From JALHMI01 sp964598535 (GTDB taxonomy: Bacteria > Planctomycetota > Planctomycetia > Pirellulales > PALSA-1355), in NCBI GenBank assembly GCA_964598535.1, contig CAZRCI010000003.1, positions 62,001 to 126,000 on the forward strand: 64,000 bases of DNA. Direction: 5' to 3'. Position numbers and translations under genes: made by a program. Under the pieces are notes generated by a model. It saw only the letters and a list, made by a program, of their open reading frames with translations. It was not told the DNA's origin and did not search any database. Positions 53,812 through 63,793 of the stretch are shown here, piece after piece (within the stretch, counting starts at the first letter, position 1; every line of letters starts with the position of its first letter).

Positions 53812-55317
53812 TCAAGTGTGCGAAACGGCTGCCCGAGCGCGGCGATACTCGGGCCCCCACAGCCAGTGCAAGAGCGGCGCCGTGGCTACGGTTGTGACGA
53901 GCGCCATGATGACCATCATGGCAAACAACCGCGGCGAGATGACACCGATCTCCAGGCCGATGTTGAGCGCAATCAGCTCCATCAGCCCTCGCGTATTCAT
54001 CAGGACGCCCAAAATTGACGAATCACGCCACCCCATACCGGTCAGTCTGGCCGCGGCCAAGGTGCCGCCGAACTTCCCGACCGTGGCGACCAGGATGATG
54101 ACCGCGGTAAGGATCCAGTCCTCGTAGCTGTTCAATAATGAAATCTGCGTGCGCAGTCCGGTGATCGCGAAAAACGCCGGCAACAACAAGATCGTAGCCA
54201 AGTCGTGCAGCTTGGCCTTGAGCATCTCGCTCAGCCGCTGGTTGCTCGCCAACACGACTCCCATTGTAAATCCACCGAACAGCGTATGGATGCCAATCAT
54301 TTTGGTGGTCAACCCCGAGATCATGATCGCCACCAGCACCGCCGGAAAGATCCACGATGGGAATTCGCGATCGCCCCAACGGTCAAGTACGCGAAGCACC
54401 ACGGGACGCACGATCAGCAGCATCACACCGATGTAAACCACGGCTCCGGCGATGACGAAAAGAGCATCCGCCAGTTGCGACTCCGCCATGCCAATGACAA
54501 ACGCCAATAAACACCACGCCGTAACATCGTCGGTCGCCGCGCAGCTCATGGCCACTACGCCCAACTCGGTCTTGTCGACCTTCTGATCCGTGAGAATTCG
54601 CGCCAACACGGGAAACGCGGTAATCGCCATCGCGGCGCCCATAAAGAGCGCGAAACTCGTGAATGCGACGTCCGCGGAAGAAACCCGAGGATAAATCCAA
54701 AGCGCGAGCGCCGTGCCCAACACGAACGGCAATAATATGCTCGCGTGTGAAATGGCCACCGCGGCGTGCGCCTTGTGCCGAAGCTGCGGCAGATTGAGTT
54801 CCAAACCCACCAGGAACATGTACAGCACGATCCCCAGTCGCGAAATGGCCGTAAGCGCGCTGACCACCACGCCCGCGGGATCGGTCGCGGCGCTCGGCAC
54901 AAAAATACCCGCGAGCTCGGGACTGAGCGCTCCTAACAAGGATGGCCCCAGCACGATGCCGGCCAACACCTCTCCAATCACGGGCGGTTGCCCAAAATAG
55001 CGCAAAAGCCTGGTGAAAATCATGCCCAGCGCAACGATTGCCGCCAGCGTTGCCAGCACATGAAAGACCACGTCGACCTTGGGGGCGCCTTTCGCGGCCT
55101 GAGATATCTCGCTCGCGGCGACCACGGGCGCTTGCAAAGTTTCGCCGACCGAGCGAATGAGCAAGAAAACGCCAACACCCGCGCCAATCATCAGCAAGTA
55201 CACGGCCGGGCCAACCCAACCGATCCTTTGCTGCCCAACCACAGCCGAGGTGGAGCATTTTGACATAGCAACCAGAAACCTGCGCGCCAGCAGCTTGAGG
55301 TCAGATAGAGCGGGCAT
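53812..55317 (-). CDS. Cation:proton antiporter, CPA2/Kef type
   Basis: 501 aa, about 13 helices. The ion-binding Asp pair is in AATDDVTAWCLLAF, preceded by GAAMAITAFPVLARILTD. Those are typical of NapA/Kef-type exchangers of Na+/H+ or K+/H+. No RCK nucleotide-binding domain follows, so regulation must differ from KefB/C. It may start at 55266 (MSKCS) instead of 55317; neither start has a good ribosome site. The N-terminal extension is unusual, with a first helix and a long loop. Confidence 0.88.
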   Translation of the reverse strand: MPALSDLKLLARRFLVAMSKCSTSAVVGQQRIGWVGPAVYLLMIGAGVGVFLLIRSVGETLQAPVVAASEISQAAKGAPKVDVVFHVLATLAAIVALGMIFTRLLRYFGQPPVIGEVLAGIVLGPSLLGALSPELAGIFVPSAATDPAGVVVSALTAISRLGIVLYMFLVGLELNLPQLRHKAHAAVAISHASILLPFVLGTALALWIYPRVSSADVAFTSFALFMGAAMAITAFPVLARILTDQKVDKTELGVVAMSCAATDDVTAWCLLAFVIGMAESQLADALFVIAGAVVYIGVMLLIVRPVVLRVLDRWGDREFPSWIFPAVLVAIMISGLTTKMIGIHTLFGGFTMGVVLASNQRLSEMLKAKLHDLATILLLPAFFAITGLRTQISLLNSYEDWILTAVIILVATVGKFGGTLAAARLTGMGWRDSSILGVLMNTRGLMELIALNIGLEIGVISPRLFAMMVIMALVTTVATAPLLHWLWGPEYRRARAAVSHT

Positions 55318-55392
55318 GACACCCGTAGCGAATGATTATGCCTGAGCCGTCGTGCCGTGTCGAGCCGCCCAACTTTCTTACGAATTCGTAGG

Positions 55393-56178
55393 CTAATACT
55401 CGTCCGAAAAGCGTCGAAACAACGCTCGGGCATTGCGCGTCGTCACCTCGCAAAATGCTTCGAAATCCTGCTCGCGAACTTCGGCCAACCGCCGCGCCGT
55501 ATGCACGACGTTTGCCGGCTCATTGCGCTTGCCGCGCAGCGGCTCCGGCGCGAGGTAGGGGCTATCGGTTTCGACAAGAATGCGGTCATCTGGCACAGCG
55601 GCGGCCACGGCCCGAAGCTCGTCTGATTTCTTGTAGGTGACCATGCCGGCGAAACTAATGTACATGCCCATCGCGACGCATTCGGCCGCGCCCGCGGCAC
55701 TCCCGGTGTAGGAGTGCATCACGCCGCGAAGCGGGCCCCTCCGATGGGCTTCGCGCAGCATTTCCAGAATGTCGGCCTCGCAGTCGCGCATATGCACGAT
55801 GAACGGCAAATCGCGCTCCTGAGAAAGCCGCAGATGGCGATCGAAGTAGTCACGCTGAATTTCAAGCGGGGCGTCCTTCCAGTAGCGGTCCAGGCCGGTC
55901 TCCCCGATGGCCACCACGCGCGGTCGATGCACAAGCGCCACGATCCGGTTCCAATCGCCAAGCTGGGCCTCGGCCGTGTAGTTCGGCTGGATCCCCACCG
56001 CGGCATAAACGCCCTTGTTGTGCTCGGCCAGATCGCACACGACCTCGCTGGTGACCGCGTCCACGCCAACCGCGATGAGCGCCTCGACGCCGGCTGCGTG
56101 CGCGCGGGTAATCGTCTCCGCACGATCGGCGTTGAACTCTTTTTGATTGATGTGCGAATGCGTGTCGATGAGTCGCAT
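55393..56178 (-). CDS. TatD-family metal-dependent hydrolase
   Basis: 261 aa. Metal sites: IDTHSHINQKEF, GETGLDRYW, IVHMRDCE, GVMHSYTGS and VETDSPYLAPEP. DNase or deoxyribonuclease-type hydrolase; bacterial TatD often acts in DNA repair. Start at 56178. A strong hairpin sits 64 nt upstream, and the gene is close to the antiporter gene downstream. Confidence 0.92.
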   Translation of the reverse strand: MRLIDTHSHINQKEFNADRAETITRAHAAGVEALIAVGVDAVTSEVVCDLAEHNKGVYAAVGIQPNYTAEAQLGDWNRIVALVHRPRVVAIGETGLDRYWKDAPLEIQRDYFDRHLRLSQERDLPFIVHMRDCEADILEMLREAHRRGPLRGVMHSYTGSAAGAAECVAMGMYISFAGMVTYKKSDELRAVAAAVPDDRILVETDSPYLAPEPLRGKRNEPANVVHTARRLAEVREQDFEAFCEVTTRNARALFRRFSDEY

Positions 56179-56242
56179 AACCGAAAGTGTACCAATGCTG
56201 GAGAACGAGCAGCCGAAATGGTAACCGTCTGAAAATGAAACA

Positions 56243-56282
56243 GCCCAAAAAAAGCATTTGAATTCGAATGCTTTTTCTGGGC
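56243..56282 (-). terminator. Hairpin with T-rich arm between helical-protein and TatD genes
   Basis: On the minus strand, a 16-bp stem (56267-56282 with 56243-56258) with one mismatch and an 8-nt loop. One arm contains seven T, so the T-run is part of the stem rather than after it. Reasonable as a terminator for the upstream 56317 gene or as a leader fold for TatD. Confidence 0.5.
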
Positions 56283-56316
56283 TTGAAGCAATACGGGAAT
56301 CAAATGCCAAGGCTCC

Positions 56317-56775
56317 TTAGCGTTTGATCCAGGTGGCACCGGCCTTGGCGGTTTCCGCGGCGAGCTCTTCGATCGACTCCAAATGACCGCGCGCGCTGCC
56401 CAATGCCTCTTCGGCCAAGGCACGGGCTTCGAAGTCTCCGCCGCCGATCTGCGACACGCACCGCTCAATGGTCGCGACATCCTGCCGCTGGCAGGCCGCG
56501 AGCTTGCCAAGTAGATAGTCGAACGCCAGGTTGTTCGTATCTGGAAAATCGAGCGGAAAACTTCCTAACTCGATCGGCCCATAGTGCTCGAGAATGTGCT
56601 GCCCGATGCGCGTGCCAAGCTGTTCCTGATCTTCCACCACTCGCCGCAACGTCTCGACCGCGCTGCTCTCTCCGTCGTGCAGCCAGGGCGCGGCGTCCTT
56701 CAGATACATGGGTAGCGAGCGGTACAAGACCGTCAGCAATCGATTCAGCACCTCGTGATTGCCTGGCTGGCTCAT
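56317..56775 (-). CDS. Conserved-looking helical protein, unknown
   Basis: 152 aa. Sequence is all-helical in look (ESSAVETLRRVVEDQEQLGTR). The motif DTNNLAFDYLLGKLAACQRQD resembles ferritin-like helices, but the metal-binding Glu/His pattern is not sure. It follows 47 bp after nuoN on the same strand and may be cotranscribed with the nuo operon. Confidence 0.7.
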   Translation of the reverse strand: MSQPGNHEVLNRLLTVLYRSLPMYLKDAAPWLHDGESSAVETLRRVVEDQEQLGTRIGQHILEHYGPIELGSFPLDFPDTNNLAFDYLLGKLAACQRQDVATIERCVSQIGGGDFEARALAEEALGSARGHLESIEELAAETAKAGATWIKR

Positions 56776-56822
56776 GCACGCATTCCGTTGGACGAAAGTT
56801 GGTTGGAGCGGAGGCGGGAAAC

Positions 56823-58577
56823 TCAGAACAACTGGCCAGTCGCAATCCGGGCCAGCATGTTCAGACTATCGGGCCAGACGCCCAAGATGACGATCGGCGC
56901 CGTCACCAGCACCACGAACGTGCCCGGGATGTACGACATGCTCGCGGGGCGGCGCGTGTCGGGCTCCGGGTCAATCGTCATGATCTTGATGATTCGCAGG
57001 TAATAGTAAAGGCTGATTGCCGTGTTCAAGCCGGCGATCCCAAGCACCAGCCATAACTTGGCGTCCACCAGCGAGGCAAAGATCTGGTACTTTCCAAAGA
57101 ATCCGGCCAGCGGCGGGATGCCGATCAGGCTCACCAGGATGATCGAGAAGCAGATCACGGTGATCGGCGTCCGATGAATGAGCCCGGCATAGTCGTTGAT
57201 CTCTTCGGTGTGCAGCATGTTGCGCAAGAACGCCACCACGGCGAACGCGCCCAGGTTCATAAACACATAGACACCAGCATAAAAAGCCACGGCGCTGATC
57301 GCGTTTCGCGCGCCGGCCCCATCGCCGCTGGCCAATACCATGGCCGCCGCGACCGGCATCATCATGTAACCGGCCTGGCCGATCGTGGAATAGGCTAAGA
57401 GCCGCTTGATGTTCGTTTGCCCGTAGGCGGCCAGGTTGCCGAACGTGCAAGTGATAACTGCGACAAATGCCACCAGCCGCCAGATGAAACCGCGGGCCGG
57501 TCCAAGCGCCGCGTTCTGAGCATCGCGATCAGCCAGCGGGGCAGAACGAAATTCAACCGTCGCCCCCGCATTCTCCGGGGCCTGCTGCTCGGCAGCGGGC
57601 TCGACAGCAACGGGGGAGTCGGTTGCGGCGGGCTCGGCCTTGGGCTCGTCGGCCACGTTATAAAGCGCCGCGGTCTCGACCGGCTTCGCCTCGGCCGTTT
57701 CGAACGGCGCCGGTACATAGCCAAACCCGATCGCCACGCGAGCAAGCAAGGCCAATGCCGCGGCCTTGGAAGCCACCGACAAGAAGGCGTTCACCTCGGC
57801 GGTGGCGCCCTCGAACACATCGGGGCACCAGAAATGGAACGGCACGGCCGAAAGCTTAAACGCCAAGCCGACCATGATCATCATGCCCCCCAGCGCCAAC
57901 ACCATATGCGTGTCCGCGCCGAAGCCGCTTTCGAGGTTCGTAGGCTGGAGCAGCTCGGCCAGCCGCACGGCCATCGTCGGTAGATGGACCGTTCCTAAAA
58001 TGCCGGAAACCAGGCTGATGCCGTAGAGCATGACCCCCGCCGCGCCCGCGCCGTAGATAGCGTACTTGAGGGCCGCTTCGCTGCTCTGGCGGCGTCCTTT
58101 GAGCAATCCCGCCAAGGCATAGCTCGGCACGCTCGCCATTTCAACACCGAGGAAGATCATCAACATGTTGTTGGCCGAAGCCATCACGCACATGCCGAGC
58201 GTCGCCCCCAACACGAGCGCGTAAATATCCGGCGCGGCGTCACGGTCGGGAATGCCCGAGATCTTCGTGAAGATCGCGAACAACACCGCGAAGAACAGCA
58301 GCAGCGTGCGGAAGTAAACCGTAAAGTTGTCGTATACCAGCAGGCCGGTGAAAATCTCGGACGGTTGCTCGAGCGGCCGCCACGGCCCGGCCAGATACAG
58401 CGCGACGGACGAACCGACCAGCATCACCAGAAAGGAATCGATCCGGCTGGTGAGCCGTGGAATCCGTAAAAAAAGCAACAGCACGATCGTCACGCACAGC
58501 GCAATTTCGCCTTGAAACCCGGCGATGCTACGGGCGGAATCGGCCGTCAGTGAGTTGAACAGTTCGTACAAAGTCAC
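56823..58577 (-). CDS. nuoN: NADH-quinone oxidoreductase subunit N
   Basis: 584 aa antiporter-like membrane subunit of complex I. Family segments: VEMASVPSYALAGLLKGRRQ, AFKLSAVPFHFWCPDVFEGA, RLLAYSTIGQAGYMMMPVA and IGIPPLAGFFGKYQIF, with the Lys of the proton channel. A hydrophilic Ala/Pro/Glu insertion of about 75 residues lies at about 57480-57720, between helices. Downstream of nuoM by 30 nt. Confidence 0.95.
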   Translation of the reverse strand: MTLYELFNSLTADSARSIAGFQGEIALCVTIVLLLFLRIPRLTSRIDSFLVMLVGSSVALYLAGPWRPLEQPSEIFTGLLVYDNFTVYFRTLLLFFAVLFAIFTKISGIPDRDAAPDIYALVLGATLGMCVMASANNMLMIFLGVEMASVPSYALAGLLKGRRQSSEAALKYAIYGAGAAGVMLYGISLVSGILGTVHLPTMAVRLAELLQPTNLESGFGADTHMVLALGGMMIMVGLAFKLSAVPFHFWCPDVFEGATAEVNAFLSVASKAAALALLARVAIGFGYVPAPFETAEAKPVETAALYNVADEPKAEPAATDSPVAVEPAAEQQAPENAGATVEFRSAPLADRDAQNAALGPARGFIWRLVAFVAVITCTFGNLAAYGQTNIKRLLAYSTIGQAGYMMMPVAAAMVLASGDGAGARNAISAVAFYAGVYVFMNLGAFAVVAFLRNMLHTEEINDYAGLIHRTPITVICFSIILVSLIGIPPLAGFFGKYQIFASLVDAKLWLVLGIAGLNTAISLYYYLRIIKIMTIDPEPDTRRPASMSYIPGTFVVLVTAPIVILGVWPDSLNMLARIATGQLF

Positions 58578-58607
58578 GTCTGTTGGCTACCGGATTTCTA
58601 GGGTGGC

Positions 58608-60380
58608 TTATCGAATCTCGCTTTGGACTAGCGCCGGCGCGACCGGGGCCGGAGCCGTCGGGTCGAAGGCGGCTGTCTGCGGCAGATTGGTCGCGTTGCG
58701 CGAGGCCCAGTTCGCCAAGTTGTCGACCGTCCGATCGACGCTCGGCGTCATATAGTGGAACACCGACTGCGGATACACGCCCAGCGCGATGGCAAACACG
58801 AATAGCGGCAACGCAATCGCCAGCTCGCGCCCCGTCATCGGGTGCAGGTGATCGGCATGCGGGCCCTTGTACTCGGGTCCCAGGTACACCCGTTGCAGAG
58901 TCCAAAGAATGTAGGCCGCGGTGATAATGACAACCGACGCCGTGACTACGGCCAAGGCGTGGCTGAACGTCCACACCGAGAGCGTGACGAATACTTCGCC
59001 GATGAAGCCGCACAAGCCCGGCAGCCCCAAGCCGGCAAAGAAGATGCCGATGGCCAGTCCGGAATAGACCGGCATCTTGGCGAACAGGCCACCGAACTGA
59101 TCAAGGTTGCGGTGATGCACGCGTTCATAGATGACGCCCACCATGAAGAACATGCCGGGCGAGGCGATCCCGTGAGCGATCATCTGGAACATGGCGCCGT
59201 TCATTCCCATCTTCCAGGCATCGGGATTGAATTCGTTGCCGGCGACCGCCGACCAGACGCCAATCCCGAGCACGACGTAACCCATATGGCTTACCGAGCT
59301 ATAGGCCACGAGCCGCTTGAAGTCTTTTTGAGCCAAGGCGGCGAAGGCCCCATAAACCATGCTTACGACGCCCAAGGCACACACGAAGTACGCCAGCTCA
59401 TATCCGGCCTGCGGACAAATCGGATAGCAAATGCGGATGATGCCATAACCGCCAAGCTTGAGCAAAATACCCGCCAGGATCATCGAGATCGGCGTGGGAG
59501 CTTCGACGTGCGCGTCGGGGAGCCATGTATGCAACGGAACCGAGGGCACCTTGATCACAAAGCCAACGAGCAACAACAAGAAGGCCCACCACTGGAGCGG
59601 CTTGCCGAGCACGTCGCCGTTGAAGGCATCCGTGTGCTGGCCAAGCTGCTGGAGGGCCAGAATGTTAAAGGTTCGCTGCGGCGTAGTGTGCGATTGCAGC
59701 TCTGCGAACCGCGCGGCCTGCTCAGACTCGTTCAACTCGGCGCTAATAACATGCGCCGCGACCAGTTGATCTTTCGAGAGCAACTTCAAGTCGCTCGAGA
59801 AATAGAGCATCAGAATCGCGATCAACATGAACACGCCGCCCGCCAGCGTGTACAAGAAGAACTTGATCGCCGCGTATTCGCGCCGCGGCCCGCCCCACAC
59901 GCCGATCAGGAAGTACATCGGCAGAAGCATGACTTCCCAGAACACATAGAACAGGAAAAAGTCGAGGGCGAGGAATACCCCCAACACGCCCGTTTCCAAA
60001 ATCAGAAACAAAACGCAGTAAGCCTTCACGTGCTTTTCGATCGGCCAACTCGCGGCCATCGAAAGCATCGTTACGAAAGTGGTCAGCACCACGAGCGGGA
60101 AGCTGATGCCGTCCAGGCCCATGAAGTAATTGATATTGAAGCTTGGAATCCAGCCTACCGAAAACACCTTCTGCATCTCGGTTACGGCGGTGTCGAAGTT
60201 CCAGGCTCCGCCGTTGGGCAGCGCCATGATGGCCGTCAGCAGGAAGACCACCGCGGTTACCCCCAGCGAGAAGAACTTCATCGCGTCGGTATTCTCGCGA
60301 GGAAAAAATGCCACGGCCAGCGCGCCGAGAGCCGGCAGAAACACCACGAGGCTGAGCAGTGTGAGGTAGGTCGATTCCAT
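58608..60380 (-). CDS. nuoM: NADH-quinone oxidoreductase subunit M
   Basis: 590 aa. About 14 helices with segments FYVFWEVMLLPMYFLIGVWG, VPLHTWLPDAHVEAPTPISM, KRLVAYSSVSHMGYVVLG and GLPGLCGFIGEVFV. A polar insertion at about 59630-59790 is atypical. The stop is followed by 30 nt to nuoN. It functions with L and N in proton pumping. Confidence 0.96.
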   Translation of the reverse strand: MESTYLTLLSLVVFLPALGALAVAFFPRENTDAMKFFSLGVTAVVFLLTAIMALPNGGAWNFDTAVTEMQKVFSVGWIPSFNINYFMGLDGISFPLVVLTTFVTMLSMAASWPIEKHVKAYCVLFLILETGVLGVFLALDFFLFYVFWEVMLLPMYFLIGVWGGPRREYAAIKFFLYTLAGGVFMLIAILMLYFSSDLKLLSKDQLVAAHVISAELNESEQAARFAELQSHTTPQRTFNILALQQLGQHTDAFNGDVLGKPLQWWAFLLLLVGFVIKVPSVPLHTWLPDAHVEAPTPISMILAGILLKLGGYGIIRICYPICPQAGYELAYFVCALGVVSMVYGAFAALAQKDFKRLVAYSSVSHMGYVVLGIGVWSAVAGNEFNPDAWKMGMNGAMFQMIAHGIASPGMFFMVGVIYERVHHRNLDQFGGLFAKMPVYSGLAIGIFFAGLGLPGLCGFIGEVFVTLSVWTFSHALAVVTASVVIITAAYILWTLQRVYLGPEYKGPHADHLHPMTGRELAIALPLFVFAIALGVYPQSVFHYMTPSVDRTVDNLANWASRNATNLPQTAAFDPTAPAPVAPALVQSEIR

Positions 60381-60459
60381 GTTCAGCGGTTTCCCAGTCG
60401 GTTCGCGGCAATTTATCGCCGCACTCGGGCGGCGGTCGCCCGGTTCACGTCAACGTTAA

Positions 60460-62886
60460 TTAGGAGATGTACAACGATATCAGCACGAACATCGCCACGG
60501 TCCCGACGACAATAAACATCACGTATTGCCGGATGCGTCCCGTCTCGACCGAGCGAAGCTTGAGCCCCGTGGCATAGGTCCAACCGGCCAGGCCGTTAAT
60601 CAGGCCATCGACCAAGTAGCGGTCCGTCAAATCGTCGAGCCGTGCGACCATCCGCGTCAGCAATGCCAGCCCGTCGATGATGCCGTCGATGACAACCTTA
60701 TCGAACTCGGCCACGCGATTGGCGATGAACAACGTCGGCTTCACGAAGAGGTAGTGATACAACTCGTCGAAATACCACTTGTTCACCAGAAACACGTAGA
60801 TCGGCTTAAACTGCTTGGCCACCTCGGCCGGGTTCAACAGGCTAAGTCCATAAAACACGATTGCCAGGCCTAACCCCGACAGGCCAGTGAACGTCGCGAT
60901 CCATGTGCTCGACACGTGGAACTTGTCCAAGTGCGACAAGTGCTCGTCCGGATGCACCAGGTCCGACATCAACACGCCATGCACCGTGTCTTGAATCCCC
61001 GTCGGGCGGGCCTGCTCCAAAAGATCCTGCACGCTCACCGGCAGGAACGGCCAACCAATGATCACGGCCATCACAGCCAGCACGACCAGCGGATAGTACA
61101 TGACTTTCGGCGACTCGTGGGCGTGATCGTAAGCGTGATGATCGCGCGGCTTGCCGGCGAAGGTCATGAACCACAGCCGGAACATATAGAACGCCGTAAT
61201 CGCGGCGCCAGCCGCCGCCACGTAAAACAGCCAGCCAAACTGCGGATTAGCGTCTTTGAACGACAATCCCTGAGCCAGAATGGCGTCCTTCGAGTAGTGG
61301 CCGCTCAAACCGATGGCAAACGGCACCCCGGCGCCCATGATCGCCAGGCATCCGGCCAGCATGGTATACGCCGTCCAGGGCATCTTGTGCCGCAAGCCGC
61401 CCATCTTGGTCATGTCGTTCGTATGCACCGCGTGAATCACCGAACCGGAACACATGAACAAGAGGCTCTTGAAGAACGCGTGCGTGATCAGGTGAAACAT
61501 GCCCGCGCTCCAGCCGCCGACGCCCAGAGCGAGCATCATGTAGCCGAGCTGACTGACCGTCGAATAGGCGAGCACGCGTTTGATGTCCACCGCCACGATG
61601 GCGATCGTCGCCGCAATGAACAGCGTGATGCAACCGATGACCGCGATGACCAGCAGCGCCTCGGGCGGGAAGACCGGATAAAAACGGCCGACCAGGTACA
61701 CACCGGCCGCAACCATCGTCGCCGAGTGGACCAGCGCGCTGACCGGAGTGGGCCCTTCCATCGCGTCCGGAAGCCAGACGTGCAGCGGAAACTGAGCGCT
61801 TTTGCCCACGCAACCACAGAAGATGCCCAGGCCGGCAATGATCAGCAGCCAGTAGGCATGACGGCCGATGCCCCCAGGCTCGAGGTCGGCACGCCACTTT
61901 TCAATCTGCTCCGGCGTCGGTTCGACACCGCTGGCGATTTCACCGGCGGCGGCAGCCTTGACCATACCGTCGGGCACGACCAGGGCATAGTGATTCGCTT
62001 CGCTACGGACTTGCGTAAAGATGCCCGGTTCGAGCGCGCCGTCGCCGTCGGTGTCAAGATCGCCAAAGCTAAAGGTGCCTAACGTGGCGAAGAGGATCAT
62101 CAGCCCGATGATCATTCCGAAGTCGCCAACACGGTTGACGATGAACGCTTTGTTCGCCGCCGTGGAAGCGCTCTTTCGCTCAATGTAGAAGCCAATCAGG
62201 AAGTAGGAGCAAATCCCCACCAGTTCCCAAAACACGAACACCATCGCGATGTTGCCCGCGATGACGATGCCCAGCATGCTGAAGCAGAAGAGCGACAGGT
62301 ACTGAAAAAAACGGTGGAACCGGCCGGGACGATGCAGATGATGGCCGTTCGACAACGTGACTTCATGGTCGGTGATGTCATGCAACTCGTCGTGCATGTA
62401 CCCATTGGCATAAAAATGGATACACGTCGCGATGAATGTGATCATCGCGAACATCGTGACGGTGAGCGAGTCGATGTAATAGCTGATCGTAATGCGCAAC
62501 TTGCCGAATTGGCCAAGCGTGTACCACTCCCCCGCCACGTAAGGCTTCACCCAGGGCTCGTGATGTTCGCCCGCGGTCTTGTGCTCGGGGGCGGCATGGC
62601 CGTCCTGCGACTCAGAGCCATGAGCGCCTTCGCCGTGAGCCCCGCCATGCGCTTCTGCATGAGCCGCATGATGCTCGGGCGGAAAGCTGTAGTTGGGAAT
62701 CCACACCAAAAACAGCGCGACGAGCGACAGCACAGCGCTGGTGCCAATCGCGGCCGTCGCGAGCACGCCGGCGCCTTGGCCATGCTTGCCCATTCGGGGG
62801 CCGAACAGCAGGATCAGCGTGAACGACGCCAGCGGCACCAGCCAGGCGAGGCCCAACAGCACAGGTAATGTGGAGACAGGATCCAT
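60460..62886 (-). CDS. nuoL: NADH-quinone oxidoreductase subunit L
   Basis: 808 aa, longer than usual for NuoL (about 610-650). Typical segments include FPLHVWLPDAMEGPTPVSAL, LAYSTVSQLGYMMLALG, and SVIHAVHTNDMTKMGGLRHK. A His/Ala/Gly-rich loop lies at about 62530-62690 and an acidic EF-hand-like DTDGDG at about 62040-62062 sits in another extra loop. Start overlaps the nuoK stop by 1 nt. Confidence 0.95.
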   Translation of the reverse strand: MDPVSTLPVLLGLAWLVPLASFTLILLFGPRMGKHGQGAGVLATAAIGTSAVLSLVALFLVWIPNYSFPPEHHAAHAEAHGGAHGEGAHGSESQDGHAAPEHKTAGEHHEPWVKPYVAGEWYTLGQFGKLRITISYYIDSLTVTMFAMITFIATCIHFYANGYMHDELHDITDHEVTLSNGHHLHRPGRFHRFFQYLSLFCFSMLGIVIAGNIAMVFVFWELVGICSYFLIGFYIERKSASTAANKAFIVNRVGDFGMIIGLMILFATLGTFSFGDLDTDGDGALEPGIFTQVRSEANHYALVVPDGMVKAAAAGEIASGVEPTPEQIEKWRADLEPGGIGRHAYWLLIIAGLGIFCGCVGKSAQFPLHVWLPDAMEGPTPVSALVHSATMVAAGVYLVGRFYPVFPPEALLVIAVIGCITLFIAATIAIVAVDIKRVLAYSTVSQLGYMMLALGVGGWSAGMFHLITHAFFKSLLFMCSGSVIHAVHTNDMTKMGGLRHKMPWTAYTMLAGCLAIMGAGVPFAIGLSGHYSKDAILAQGLSFKDANPQFGWLFYVAAAGAAITAFYMFRLWFMTFAGKPRDHHAYDHAHESPKVMYYPLVVLAVMAVIIGWPFLPVSVQDLLEQARPTGIQDTVHGVLMSDLVHPDEHLSHLDKFHVSSTWIATFTGLSGLGLAIVFYGLSLLNPAEVAKQFKPIYVFLVNKWYFDELYHYLFVKPTLFIANRVAEFDKVVIDGIIDGLALLTRMVARLDDLTDRYLVDGLINGLAGWTYATGLKLRSVETGRIRQYVMFIVVGTVAMFVLISLYIS

Positions 62887-63227
62887 CAGCCTTTTAGCTC
62901 GTCAGCCCGATCGACGTCGACCGTCGAGTGGTTATTGTAAAAGTTCAAAACGATCGCCAGCGCCACGGCGGCCTCGGCGGCGGCGAGAATGATCACAAAC
63001 AAGGCAATCAACTGGCCGTCGAGACCAATGCCCAATACGCCCGGCCGCAGGTACTCGCTGCCAAAAGCGACGAAATTCACGTTCGCGCCGTTGAGCACCA
63101 GCTCGATGCCCATCAGCACACCCAGGGCGTTGCGCTTGGTCGCCATGCACACCGCGCCGGTTACGAACAGCACCGCGCCGACCACCAAATAATGAGCGAT
63201 GCCCACGGGATCGGTCAGAAAATTCAT
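62886..63227 (-). CDS. nuoK: NADH-quinone oxidoreductase subunit K
   Basis: 113 aa, three helices, with the conserved acidic residues in GIELVLNGANVNFVAFG. The start at 63227 follows GGGAGG and overlaps the nuoJ stop by 4 nt. A short hydrophilic tail (NHSTVDVDRADELKG) follows. Confidence 0.95.
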   Translation of the reverse strand: MNFLTDPVGIAHYLVVGAVLFVTGAVCMATKRNALGVLMGIELVLNGANVNFVAFGSEYLRPGVLGIGLDGQLIALFVIILAAAEAAVALAIVLNFYNNHSTVDVDRADELKG

Positions 63228-63783
63228 TTCAGAGCCTCCCACGAGCCGCCGGTCTGAACACGTTTCTTCGGTCGCGCGAGATAGGCCGAGCCCACCAGCA
63301 CCACAAGCAAGTGAATCGACACGATTTCAAAGGGCAACAGATAGCCCGACATGCCGGCACGTTGAACGGGATCGGATTCGTCGAGCTTGTCGACGCGGGC
63401 TCCCAAGAGGCCCATCCCCAGCCGGGTGGCCGTAGGCCGCGAATCGCCTTCGATGACGGCCAGCGGCTGCCAGGCCTCGACGCTCATCGCGGCCTGTAAC
63501 AGCACGGCAAACAACAATCCGCCAACCATGATGCCCAGCGTCCACTCGCCGGCCGAAGTCTTCAGCGAGATGAACGGCCCCTGAGCCGTGAGCATGACGC
63601 CGAAGATCAATAGCACCAAGGTGCCACCGACGTAAATCATGACCTGCATGGCACCGACAAAATCGGCCCCGGCCAGAAAGAACAAGCCGCTCGTGGCCGC
63701 CAGCGACAGCACCAGATAGAAAGCCATCCGCACGATATTACTGGTCAGCAGCACGGCCACGGCAAAGCCGCACGCCAAGAGCG
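63224..63783 (-). CDS. nuoJ: NADH-quinone oxidoreductase subunit J (5' partial at gap)
   Basis: The reading frame comes out of the assembly gap as LLACGFAVAVLLTSNIV, so the first dozen or so residues are lost. Four or five helices with FFLAGADFVGAMQVMIYVGG are typical of NuoJ. A loop of about 60 residues at 63330-63480 holds SVEAWQPLAVIEGDSRPTAT. Stop overlaps nuoK. Confidence 0.93.
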
Positions 63784-63793
63784 NNNNNNNNNN
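63784..63793. other. Assembly gap (10 N)
   Basis: Ten ambiguous bases interrupt the nuo operon. Length of the true gap is unknown, so frame across it cannot be used. Confidence 0.99.

Noticed and set aside
58842..60515. Long open frame antisense to nuoM
   Set aside because: It mirrors nuoM and has odd composition (rich in Arg, His, Gln) typical of antisense reading.
60916..62082. Long open frame antisense to nuoL
   Set aside because: No domain or start signals; composition is that of an antisense strand.
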